Shown here in pieces: positions 53,445 through 63,100 of a stretch of 64,000 bases of DNA. The stretch covers positions 4,154,001-4,218,000 of the forward strand of contig NZ_CP118631.1 in NCBI RefSeq assembly GCF_028993635.1, written 5' to 3'. Every line of letters starts with the position of its first letter. The stretch's first letter is position 1. The position numbers were made by a program, and so were the translations under genes. The DNA is from Mucilaginibacter sp. SJ (GTDB lineage Bacteria > Bacteroidota > Bacteroidia > Sphingobacteriales > Sphingobacteriaceae). The notes beneath the pieces are model-generated. The model was not told the DNA's origin. It did not search any database and saw only the letters and a list, made by a program, of their open reading frames with translations.

Positions 53445-53460
53445 AACTAAAAATTTAGTT
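53445..53460. promoter_or_regulatory. Likely BlaI operator palindrome
   Basis: AACTAAA-AA-TTTAGTT, a perfect 7-bp palindrome with a 2-nt spacer. Its right end overlaps the -33 TTG of the promoter for the BlaI gene. Confidence 0.6.
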
Positions 53461-53489
53461 GCAAATTTAAAATACATCGCTTACCTTTA
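53459..53489 (+). promoter_or_regulatory. Promoter of the BlaI-M56 operon
   Basis: TTG 53459-53461, 20-bp spacer, TACCTTTA 53482-53489, a one-base departure from TAnnTTTG. Confidence 0.55.
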
Positions 53490-53541
53490 TTTTACCAATA
53501 AGCACATTAATACACGAGGTATTAATATTTAAAGTACACAC

Positions 53542-53913
53542 ATGGAAATTAAAGAGTTAACCCGCGCCGAAGAACAGATTATGCAAGTACTTTGGCAATT
53601 GAAAAAAGGGTATGTTAAAGACGTTATCGACCAGTTGCCCGAGCCCAAGCCCGCCTACAATACAGTGTCGACAATTATCCGCATCCTGGAAACCAAAGGT
53701 TTTGTTGGCCATACCGCGTTTGGCAAAAGTCATGAATATCACCCGGTGATTAGCAAAGAGCAATACCAGAACTTTGCTGCCGATAAATTGCTGAGCGGCT
53801 ACTTTGACAACTCTGTTAACCGCATGTTTTCATTTTTTGTAAAAAAGGAAAAGATTGACTTGAAAGAGGCCGATGAGATCATGAAACTGATTGAAAAACT
53901 AAAAGAAAAATAG
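53542..53913 (+). CDS. BlaI/MecI/CopY family transcriptional repressor
   Basis: 123 residues. Winged helix (~1-75, LTRAEEQIMQVLWQLKKGYVKDVIDQL, YNTVSTIIRILETKGFVGH) and a C-terminal dimerisation helix pair (~85-123). Repressors of this family are cleaved or released when the partner M56 protease senses a cell-wall signal. The M56 gene starts 3 bp downstream. Confidence 0.95.
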   Translation: MEIKELTRAEEQIMQVLWQLKKGYVKDVIDQLPEPKPAYNTVSTIIRILETKGFVGHTAFGKSHEYHPVISKEQYQNFAADKLLSGYFDNSVNRMFSFFVKKEKIDLKEADEIMKLIEKLKEK

Positions 53914-53915
53914 TT

Positions 53916-55922
53916 ATGAACTGGTGGCAATATTTATTACTGGTAAACATATACCTGGTGCTGTTTTACGGGTTTTATGTACTGTTGCTTCGTAAAGAAA
54001 CCTTTTTTCAGCTTAACAGGCTTTACCTGGTAAGTGCCGCCCTGTTATCATTTATGATACCGGTTATACAGGCTAACTGGGTGCAAAACCTGTTCATTAC
54101 CCAACAGGTAAAATATACCCTGTACAGCAGTCCGGTGCTGGTTTATAATTTTAAACCGATAGAAGAATCGCCTGTTAGCATCGGGGAGGTACTGCTGATC
54201 TTATATCTTGCAGGAATTGTCTTTTTATCGGGCAAATTGATCTGGCAGCTGTTTAAATTAAAGAAGGTGATCAGCCAGCCGGTATCTGCCGTGTCATATT
54301 CCTTTTTCAAAAAAGTAAAGCTAAATGCCGATGGGGAGGAGAATGCGGCTATAGCAACACATGAGGATGTGCATGCCAGGCAATGGCATTCGGCCGATGT
54401 GCTGCTTATTGAACTGGTGATGATTGTTAACTGGTTTAACCCGGTAGTATATTTTTATCGCAGGGCAATAAAGCATATCCACGAGTTTATTGCCGACAGG
54501 CATGCTGTTGAAGCCGGAACCGATAAGGCTGATTATGCCATGCTGCTTTTAAGCCAAACATTCCATACGCCAACGAATGACCTGGTTAATTCGTTTTTTA
54601 ATAAAAGCCTGCTGAAAGAGCGCATCATCATGCTGCAAAAAAGCAACTCGCACCGTATGGCACTCATTAAATATGGGCTTTCGGCGCCGCTGTTTATTTT
54701 GATGATGATCCTCTCCTCGGCAACCATTAATAACAGTGATACCATTACGGTGATAAACACCAGGGCCGATAAAGTATTTTCAACTCCGGCCAGTAAAGTA
54801 ACCGAAATAACTATTGACGGGCCGGCTCAAACAGAAGAACGGCCGGTTGCAGATCGCGATACTACGCCGGTTTATACCTCGGTTGAGCGTGTGCCCGAGT
54901 TTCCGGGCGGGCTGGAAGCTTTTGGCAAATTTCTGTCAACTAATATCAAATATCCGGCCGCAGCCCGCGAGCAAAAGATCCAGGGCAGGGTGATCATCAC
55001 TTTTGTTGTTGAAAGGGACGGCTCGCTTTCAAACCAAAGAGTGGTAAGGGGCATTACCGGCGATCTTGACAATGAGGCCTTGAGGGTGATGAAATTATCG
55101 CCGCAGTGGAAGCCTGGGATGCAGGGCAACCGCACAGTGAGGGTGCAGTATTCGGTACCGATTAATTTTGCTCTCGCAGCAGATGAAGTTAAAGTTGATA
55201 AACCGGTAACTTCCGCGCCGGCCCTCAAGGGCCAGGTAGTATCCGGTCCTGTATTTACATCGGTTGAGCAGGTGCCCGAATTCCCGGGAGGTATAGAGGC
55301 ATTTGGCAAGTTTTTGGCAACAAACATCAGGTATCCTAAAGTGGCCCGTGATAATAATGTTCAGGGCCGGGTGATCATAACTTTTGTTGTTGAGGAAGAT
55401 GGATCGCTATCAAATATGAAGGTGCTGAGGGGTATAGGCTCAGGTTGCGATGAAGAAGCAGTACGGGTGCTTAGCATATCGCCGGCATGGAAACCGGGCA
55501 TACAAAACGGAAAAAAGGTGAAAGTGCAATATTCCGTTCCGGTAAGTTTTGCGCTGGCCGATAGTAAACCGGCAAAACCCGGCGAAAATAAAACCGGGGT
55601 TGTTGTAAACCCAACCAACGATAACCAGGTAATTTATACAGGCAAGGTGGTTGTGGATACCACAAAGTCTCATATACTCCTTAGAGATCGGTATAATGGT
55701 AATTTAGCACCTTTAGTTATTATCGATGGGGTAGCCCAGGCTCAGGGAACACCTTTAAATAGGATCAATCCGAATGATATTGAACAAATAAATGTGTTAA
55801 AAGATAAAAACGCTGTTGCTATTTATGGGGATAGGGCTGCAAATGGTGTTATATTGATTACTACAAAAACAGCTGCGAAAAAGAAGACGGCCGAAGGCGT
55901 TCCTGTAAAAGTTGCTAATTAA
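53916..55922 (+). CDS. BlaR1-like M56 metallopeptidase with two TonB C-terminal domains and a plug-like domain
   Basis: 668 residues. Membrane segments in the first ~110 residues, then the zinc site HEDVH (~151-155) and YRRAIKHIHEFIADRHAVE (second zinc region). A further membrane segment (~250-270) is followed by a periplasmic part. Two TonB_C domains (~305-395 and ~425-515) are near copies (VPEFPGGLEAFGKFL and VPEFPGGIEAFGKFL). The last ~90 residues (PLVIIDGVAQ, INPNDIEQINVLKDK, AIYGDRAANGVILITTK) match the TonB-dependent-receptor plug. The protease would cleave BlaI upon signal; the extra domains suggest energy-coupled or receptor contacts. Confidence 0.9.
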   Translation: MNWWQYLLLVNIYLVLFYGFYVLLLRKETFFQLNRLYLVSAALLSFMIPVIQANWVQNLFITQQVKYTLYSSPVLVYNFKPIEESPVSIGEVLLILYLAGIVFLSGKLIWQLFKLKKVISQPVSAVSYSFFKKVKLNADGEENAAIATHEDVHARQWHSADVLLIELVMIVNWFNPVVYFYRRAIKHIHEFIADRHAVEAGTDKADYAMLLLSQTFHTPTNDLVNSFFNKSLLKERIIMLQKSNSHRMALIKYGLSAPLFILMMILSSATINNSDTITVINTRADKVFSTPASKVTEITIDGPAQTEERPVADRDTTPVYTSVERVPEFPGGLEAFGKFLSTNIKYPAAAREQKIQGRVIITFVVERDGSLSNQRVVRGITGDLDNEALRVMKLSPQWKPGMQGNRTVRVQYSVPINFALAADEVKVDKPVTSAPALKGQVVSGPVFTSVEQVPEFPGGIEAFGKFLATNIRYPKVARDNNVQGRVIITFVVEEDGSLSNMKVLRGIGSGCDEEAVRVLSISPAWKPGIQNGKKVKVQYSVPVSFALADSKPAKPGENKTGVVVNPTNDNQVIYTGKVVVDTTKSHILLRDRYNGNLAPLVIIDGVAQAQGTPLNRINPNDIEQINVLKDKNAVAIYGDRAANGVILITTKTAAKKKTAEGVPVKVAN

Positions 55923-56011
55923 TTTAATATTTGTTTAAGCTACAGCTTTTTATTTATGGAGAGTGAGGCAGCAACAGCGGGAAGTATTTTTAACAATCGG
56001 CAAAAAACATG

Positions 56012-56019
56012 TATTTTTG
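56012..56019 (+). promoter_or_regulatory. -7 element just before the polysaccharide operon
   Basis: TATTTTTG fits TAnnTTTG and ends 6 nt before the ATG at 56026, which would make the transcript leaderless. No clear -33 element. Confidence 0.4.
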
Positions 56020-56025
56020 CCGGAT

Positions 56026-56718
56026 ATGACTCGCAATAGCCGGCTAAATCCTACTCTTTTTTCAACGCGATATGTACATTTAACAAAGCTGCGTAATGCA
56101 ACTTTAAAAGTAATGCAGGATTTAACTGCCGCTGATAAAAACCTTACCCTTATTGATTTTGGTTGCGGAGATATGCCCTATAAATCGGTTATTGAGCCAA
56201 TGGTTGGCAAATATATAGGGGTCGATCTGGATATTAACCCCCTGGCCGATTATCATATTGATTACGACAGCAAAACTACGTTGCCCGATAATTTTTGCGA
56301 TATTATTCTTTCCAACCAGGTATTGGAACATGTTGACTCGCCCCATAGCTATCTTTCAGAAGCATTGCGAATTTTAAAGCCGGGGGGCAGTATTATATGC
56401 ACTACGCATGGCTATTGGTATTATCACCCCACGCCGTATGATTATTGGCGATGGACAAGCGCCGGTTTGCGTAAAACCATTGAAGCCGAAGGCTTTAAAA
56501 TAACTTCATTTCACGGTATCATGGGCCTTGCAGCAAGCGGAATCCAGCTTTTTCAGGATGCCATATTGCTAAAACTGCCCAGGCTTTTGGCTCCGCCATT
56601 CGCGTTTGTGATGCAGGGTCTTATCCGCTTGTTCGATAAGATCCACTCGCAGCCGCAGCGCGACCGTGATGCCTCGCTTTATGTGGTTATCGCACAAAAA
56701 AATGTGGACACGGTGTAA
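56026..56718 (+). CDS. Class I SAM-dependent methyltransferase
   Basis: 230 residues from the ATG at 56026; upstream codons in frame are not family-like. SAM motif I is LIDFGCGDMPYKS, the DxD-type acidic follow-up is GVDLDINPLADYHI, and LSNQVLEHVDSPHSYLSEALRILKPGG is motif post-I to III. Methyltransferases of this kind often modify sugars in surface-glycan loci. It is the first gene of a four-gene operon. Confidence 0.88.
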   Translation: MTRNSRLNPTLFSTRYVHLTKLRNATLKVMQDLTAADKNLTLIDFGCGDMPYKSVIEPMVGKYIGVDLDINPLADYHIDYDSKTTLPDNFCDIILSNQVLEHVDSPHSYLSEALRILKPGGSIICTTHGYWYYHPTPYDYWRWTSAGLRKTIEAEGFKITSFHGIMGLAASGIQLFQDAILLKLPRLLAPPFAFVMQGLIRLFDKIHSQPQRDRDASLYVVIAQKNVDTV

Positions 56719-57842
56719 TGGAGCAATTTAACCTTTGTATCATAAAGCCTAATAAAGATGCTTTTTCTGAAACTTTTATTCAGGAACATATTAACCGTTT
56801 GCCAGGCGATAAAAAAGTCCTTTATGGGGGCGCGTTCCCAGTTTATGATCACATGGGTAAATACCTTATCCGTACCAAACTTGGTTTGATATGCTATCTT
56901 TTACAAAAACGCCTGTTAAAAAAACAAAATATCGGCATCCGTAACCGGGCGCTTGTAAGGTATTTAAAGCAGGAAAAAATAGACGTGGTTTTTGCCGAAT
57001 ACGGTATGGTCGGCGCTATGGTTACCGAAGCATGCCGTATTGCCGGAATACCGCTGGTAATTCATTTTCATGGCGCCGATGCTCATCACAAACAAACGGT
57101 CGAAACATATTATAACTTGTACCAAAAGGCATTTCAATATGCCAGCGCTATTATAGCCGTATCAGGCGATATGGTGGAGGCCCTAAAAAGTTTAGGAGCC
57201 CCGGCCGGTAAGATCCATCTTGCATCCTGCGGTGTTGATACCATGCTTTTCCCGCAGCTTGATATTTCAGGCACCGGTAAAAATTTCCTTTCGGTAGGGC
57301 GTTTTGTCGAAAAAAAATCACCATCATCTATCGTCAAAGCATTTCGCATAGTGAGCGAAAAACAGCCGGATGCTAAATTAACTATGGTGGGAGACGGGCC
57401 GTTGTTTGAAGAAACAGAAAGTTTTGTAAAGCGGTTGGGACTGGAAGATAAAATATCCCTCAAAGGCGTTTTAAAAACAGATCAGATCAGGGAACTGATA
57501 GGCCAGTCGCGCTGTTTTGTACAGCATTCTGTTACCGCTGACAATGGTGATAAAGAAGGCACACCGGTTACCATACTGGAAGCCGGTTCATCAGGTCTGG
57601 CTATTGTGAGTACACAACATGCAGGCATCAAAGAAGCCGTAATTAATGGCGAAACCGGTTACCTGGTGCCCGAACATGATATTGAAAGCATGGCCGCATA
57701 TATGAATAAAATTGCGGAAGATATTCAGTTAGCGTCTGAACTTGGCGCCAGGGAAGCGGCATACATCCGCAAAAATTATGATATCCATGATAGGATAAAT
57801 ACGTTAACGAACATACTTAAGCAAGCAATAAAAAAAAATTAA
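56718..57842 (+). CDS. Glycosyltransferase family 4
   Basis: 374 residues, GT-B fold. The N-terminal half has HFHGADAHH; the C-terminal half has FLSVGRFVEKKSPSSIVKAF and TPVTILEAGSSGLAIVS with the conserved E of the EX7E motif. It transfers an activated sugar to a growing glycan at the cytosolic face. It overlaps the methyltransferase stop by one base. Confidence 0.93.
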   Translation: MEQFNLCIIKPNKDAFSETFIQEHINRLPGDKKVLYGGAFPVYDHMGKYLIRTKLGLICYLLQKRLLKKQNIGIRNRALVRYLKQEKIDVVFAEYGMVGAMVTEACRIAGIPLVIHFHGADAHHKQTVETYYNLYQKAFQYASAIIAVSGDMVEALKSLGAPAGKIHLASCGVDTMLFPQLDISGTGKNFLSVGRFVEKKSPSSIVKAFRIVSEKQPDAKLTMVGDGPLFEETESFVKRLGLEDKISLKGVLKTDQIRELIGQSRCFVQHSVTADNGDKEGTPVTILEAGSSGLAIVSTQHAGIKEAVINGETGYLVPEHDIESMAAYMNKIAEDIQLASELGAREAAYIRKNYDIHDRINTLTNILKQAIKKN

Positions 57843-57843
57843 C

Positions 57844-58608
57844 ATGTTAAAGAAACTGATGCATTCGGTTATTAAAAATTTAGGCTATGACCTGGTTAAG
57901 CCAGATCCACGCCTTGTTGTTGATGGCCTGCCTGCCGATTTTGATAAAGCAACGCTCGATACTTATCACAAGGTAAAGCCTTATACAATGACCACGCCCG
58001 AACGTATTGCATCATTATGCAATGCGGTAAACTACCTGGTAAAAAACAACATTCAGGGCGACTTTGTTGAATGCGGCGTATGGCGCGGAGGCAGCACCAT
58101 GGCGGCTATTGATACATTGATTAAAGCAGGTGATACCAAAAGAGATATTTATTTGTACGATACTTTTGAAGGTATGTCTGAACCTACCGAGCTTGACAAG
58201 GTTTTTACCGGCACAGGTGCAGATGAACTGATGAATAGCAGCCAAAAGGAAGATCCAACGTCGGTATGGTGTTATTCGGCCCTGGAAGAAGTGCAGGCCA
58301 ATGTTGGCACGCTGAAATATCCAAAGCAATTGGTTCACTACGTAAAAGGCAAGGTTGAGGATAGTATCCCCCAAACCCTGCCGGGTAAAATTGCCCTGCT
58401 AAGGCTTGATACAGATTGGTACGAGTCAACTAAACATGAACTGGAACATTTGTATCCGTTATTAGTACCCGGAGGTATCATCATCATTGACGATTACGGC
58501 CATTGGGAAGGTGCACGTAAAGCTGTTGACGAATATATTGAAAGCAATAAATTACCGTTGCTGTTAAACAGGATAGATTATACCGGCCGGATAGGCGTTA
58601 AGTACTAA
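57844..58608 (+). CDS. TylF/MycF-type O-methyltransferase
   Basis: 254 residues. DFVECGVWRGGSTMAAI is motif I; LRLDTDWYESTKHELEHLYP and GGIIIIDDYGHWEGARKAV provide the Asp residues that bind the catalytic metal. Family members methylate sugar hydroxyls in antibiotics and surface glycans. It starts 1 base after the glycosyltransferase stop. Confidence 0.92.
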   Translation: MLKKLMHSVIKNLGYDLVKPDPRLVVDGLPADFDKATLDTYHKVKPYTMTTPERIASLCNAVNYLVKNNIQGDFVECGVWRGGSTMAAIDTLIKAGDTKRDIYLYDTFEGMSEPTELDKVFTGTGADELMNSSQKEDPTSVWCYSALEEVQANVGTLKYPKQLVHYVKGKVEDSIPQTLPGKIALLRLDTDWYESTKHELEHLYPLLVPGGIIIIDDYGHWEGARKAVDEYIESNKLPLLLNRIDYTGRIGVKY

Positions 58609-58621
58609 TTACCCCCCCCAA

Positions 58622-60115
58622 ATGGGAATCGTTAAAAAACAGGTTTATAAAAATACGATGGTGTCATACGCTGGTATGGTGATAGCGTATATAAACACCA
58701 TTCTGCTGTTCCCTTTTTTTATAACCAATGAGCAGTATGGGCTTTATAACCTGCTCATTAATATGTCGGTACTGTACTCGCTGGTTGCGTCTTTTGGGAT
58801 ACCCGGGGTTATAGCTAAATATTTCCCCTTTTATCGCACGGCCGACCGTAAACACAATGGCTTTATCCACTGGACAGCCGGATTGTCGCTGCTGGGTTTT
58901 GTGGTATTAACCGGTTTGTTCGTTTTATTACGACCGGTTATCCTGCCTGCGTATATTAAAAATTCGCCGTTATTTGTAAAGTATTATTACTACCTCATTC
59001 CACTGGCTTTTTTTACCGTGGTTTTTAATTACCTGGAGGTAACCGGCAGGATAATTTATAAAACTATTTTTTCCAGTTTTTTACGTGATGTGCTGGTTAG
59101 GCTCATAACAACGGTTTTATTGGTAATGATGGCGCTTAAATGGCTGAATTTTGATGGCTTTATTGTGTTATACATAGCGTCATGGGGGGTAATATCAGCC
59201 TTATTAATGATTAGCTTATTTATATCGGGTGAGTTTTCGCACAGGTTAGATGATCTGAAATTTAGTAGTATAAAGAAGAGCGAGGCCCTGAATTATGGGT
59301 TGTTTACTTTTATATCTGTTGCCATTTATGTGTTTTTGCAAAAGGTTGATGTGGTTATGCTGAGCTCCATGGCCGGTGATGCCATTCAGGGGGTTTACAG
59401 TTGGTATTTCAATATTGCAGTAGTGATCAGCGTTCCTGCCCAGGCCCTCAGCCGCACTACCTATCAAATTGTAGCCGATTCATGGAAATCAAAAGACATG
59501 CAGAATATTGCCGGCGTGTACCGCAAAACATCCATCATACAAATGGTAATTGGCTGCCTGCTTTTTGTCGGGATCATCATCAATAAAAATAATTTGCTTG
59601 GTATTGTGCATGACCCCGAAAAGAGTGCTCAATTTAATGTAATCATAATTATTGGCCTTGGCTTTTTGGTTGATATAACCGGCGGACTGAACACTTACAT
59701 TGTAACCACTTCGCACAAATATAAACTGGTAACTTTATTTATCCTTTTTGCCAGTGTTTTTAGTATCGGGCTCAATTACCTGCTCATACCCCACTATAAG
59801 GGCATGGGGGCGGCAATAGCCTATCTTGTTACCATGATATTGCTGAATTTCTGTACCTGGTTTTATATTAAATACAGGTTTAAAATGCAGCCTTTTGACC
59901 ACAAGCACCTTTTAATCATACTCATCTCGGTGGCCAGTTTTTTTGCAGGAAAATACTTTTGGCTAATGCCGAACCTGTACCTGGACATTGCGGTGAGGAG
60001 CAGTATAACTGCACTGGTATACATTATAATTACCTATTACTGCCATATCTCGGACGATCTTAATGAAAAAATAGATTCCATATTAAGGAAGGTAAAGGTG
60101 CTTTGGAATAAATAA
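58622..60115 (+). CDS. Polysaccharide biosynthesis flippase (Wzx/MATE-like)
   Basis: 497 residues with about twelve to fourteen membrane segments. It matches the RfbX/polysaccharide_synt family that flips lipid-linked glycan units to the periplasmic side. It closes the four-gene cluster; no polymerase or ligase is visible in the window, so the cluster is partial or part of a larger dispersed set. Confidence 0.92.
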   Translation: MGIVKKQVYKNTMVSYAGMVIAYINTILLFPFFITNEQYGLYNLLINMSVLYSLVASFGIPGVIAKYFPFYRTADRKHNGFIHWTAGLSLLGFVVLTGLFVLLRPVILPAYIKNSPLFVKYYYYLIPLAFFTVVFNYLEVTGRIIYKTIFSSFLRDVLVRLITTVLLVMMALKWLNFDGFIVLYIASWGVISALLMISLFISGEFSHRLDDLKFSSIKKSEALNYGLFTFISVAIYVFLQKVDVVMLSSMAGDAIQGVYSWYFNIAVVISVPAQALSRTTYQIVADSWKSKDMQNIAGVYRKTSIIQMVIGCLLFVGIIINKNNLLGIVHDPEKSAQFNVIIIIGLGFLVDITGGLNTYIVTTSHKYKLVTLFILFASVFSIGLNYLLIPHYKGMGAAIAYLVTMILLNFCTWFYIKYRFKMQPFDHKHLLIILISVASFFAGKYFWLMPNLYLDIAVRSSITALVYIIITYYCHISDDLNEKIDSILRKVKVLWNK

Positions 60116-60198
60116 CAGACTTTCAGTTGGTTAATCTGCTATTGTAAATAGAATTTTTATTGCTATAATTGGGCAATAATTAATGCTGTTGAAACCTA

Positions 60199-63100
60199 AT
60201 GCCTAATCCTGTCACAAAATTATTTCTCCTGCTTCTTTTTGGCGTTTTTTTCACTCCGTTTGCCGGTTTGGGACAGATATCGAAACCACAATGGGTTGAT
60301 GATATTGGTGGCTCTGATGCTAATTCCATTCCATCGGCTGTAAAAATTGATAAGCAAAATAATGTTTATGTAACCGGTCTTTTCAGTGGTACTGTTGATT
60401 TTGATCCAACCCCGACAGGTGTTTATAATCTTTCAACTGCAGGAGGCATTAATGATTTTGATATATATGTAGCTAAATATACTCCGGCAGGTAAGCTTAT
60501 CTGGGCTAAGAGCATGGGGGGCGGAGGTATCGACCAGGTTAACTCCATGACCATTGATAATAATGGCAACCCTACAATAAGCGGACAATATGACTCAAAC
60601 TTTATGGATGCCGATCCGGGGAACGGGGTTTTTACGCTTACGAATAATGGTGATAAGGATGAATTCATTATTCAGCTTACTACCAATGGTGCATTTTCCT
60701 GGGCCAAATCTATAGGAGGAGGGGCCACCGATTACGGAGGGAAAATAGTTGCGGATAGTCAGGGGAATGTTGTTGGTGTATCCCAGTTTCAGGGTTCGGT
60801 AACCGTAGGAGGGCAAACCTACAGTGCACCGGGAGGATTCTCGGGTATGGCGGTAAAGTTTAGTCCAACAGGAAACCCGGTGTGGGTATTAAATCTGGCA
60901 GATGCAGTTAATAGCGAAGCTCATAATTGCGCCATTGATGCAAATGATAATGTAATTGTATCCGGTGTTTTTTCAAGCACGGTTAATTTTAATCCTTTAG
61001 GCACCCCTTATAATATTAATGCTAATGGTGCTTCTACTTTTATTGCCAAGTACAATAAAAATGGCATCTTGATATGGGTTAAAACAATTGCAGGCAGCGT
61101 AACCAGCAACAACACCAATCTTTGTGTAAACTCAAAAAATGAGATCTATATTGATGGGCCTTTTTCATCACCTCTTATATTTAATACGGGGATAAGCCTT
61201 TCTCCTCAAGGCCAGCGGGATATATTTCTTGCAAAGTTCAGCGCGGCAGGCGATCTGCTGGCTGCAAATGATGTTGGGGGCACCTATGCCCATATCTACA
61301 ATTATGGTATCGTAGCCAGTAAGAATGATGACATCTATTTGTCCGGATATTTTGATGGGACAATTGATTTTGATCCTTCCTCGACTTCAGTTGCTCCTGT
61401 TTCTTATCATGGGAATCAAGATCTGTTCCTGGCAAAATATGATTCGGATTTAAATTATAAATGGGCCTTTAGTGCAGGCAGTCCTAATTGCAGTAATACA
61501 TTAGGACGTAACGTTGAAATAGACAATAACAACGATGTATTATTGGTTGGTTCGTTTTGTTCTACTGTTGATTTTGATGCCACAACCTGCAGCGACCTTA
61601 TGCTTACCGCGAAAAGTACCGCCAGGGATAGTTTTGTAGGAAAGTATGTTCAGAGCACGGCAACAGCAAATTTAAAAATAACGGCTTTTTCCATTCCCGG
61701 TCAAAGTATTCCGGCTGTTATTGATCAGTCAAAACTACTCATTACAGTTACAGTACCCGCTGGTACTGATGTAAAAGCGTTAAAACCTAATATAACTGTT
61801 CCGGGTGGGGTAACATTAAGTCCGGCATCGGCAGTTGCAGAAAATTTTACGGATCCTGTAAGCTATAAACTCACCGGCAACAATTGCAACTCACTTAATT
61901 ACACAGTGAAAGTTGTTTTTGCGACCAATACTGTTAACACGAAATCAATCTGCTCCGGTGCTGCTACGGTTTTGGTCGGAAATGTAGTGGCTCCGGTGCC
62001 TGGTAGTTATGTGTGGCAGATAAATAATAACAATAGCTGGGTAAATGCTCCTGGTACAATAAATAATAAAGACTATGCCACGTCGGCGTTAACAAATAAT
62101 ACTGCTTTAAATATAGTATACAGTTTGCGCAGGCAAACTAATACCGGCGGAACAATAGCTTATGATTCATACTACGATGTAACCGTGCAGCCGGCAGCAG
62201 CCATATCCAACAATGTTGTCACTGCTCCTGCAGTTGCCACCTTTTGTTCATCGGCAGATGCAGCTGTTATTACAGGCAGCACGCCAGCCGGTGGCAATGG
62301 CACCTATACTTACCAATGGCAAAAATCAGCAGATAATACAACCTTTACTGACATAACGGGTGCAACTGCAAAAAATTACGATCCGCCTGCTACTAATATT
62401 ACGACCTATTATCGCCGTATAGTTACCTCGGGTACTTGTACCTTACCGGTAACGGGTACTGCCGTTATTATAAAGGTTGAGCCTGTACTGGCAGCTAACA
62501 GCATCACGGCTCCAGCTGTTAATCTATTTTGTTCGGCCACTGATGCCGCGATTATCACCGGCAGTACACCAACAGGAGGGGATGGCATATACACCTATCA
62601 GTGGCAAAGCTCTGCGGATAACATAACCTTTACAGCTATTAACGGAGCAACTGCAAAAGATTACGATCCGCCGCTTGTAAGTGTAACAACTTATTTTCGC
62701 CGGTTAGTTGTTTCGGGAGTTTGTACCGCGCCATTAGCAAGTAATATTACCAGTATTCAAATCCAGGGTACAACACCTGTAATTAACAACCTGATCACGG
62801 CCCCGGCAGCTGTAACATTTTGCGTAAGCGGCGATCCGGCGGTTATAGCCGGTAATGTACCATCGGGAGGAACCGGGGCATTTACTTACCAGTGGCAGTC
62901 ATCTGCAAATAATATAACTTTTATCGATATAGCCGGCGCAACAGGACAAAGTTATGATCCGGGGCCCGTTAATACTGATACTTATTACCGCCGTATTGCA
63001 TCATCAGGTAGCTGTGTTCTGCCTGTGGTAAGTAATGTTGCCGGGGTAAAAATGCTGCCTGCCATTGCCGGTAATACAATTGCCGCCCCTGCCATAACCA

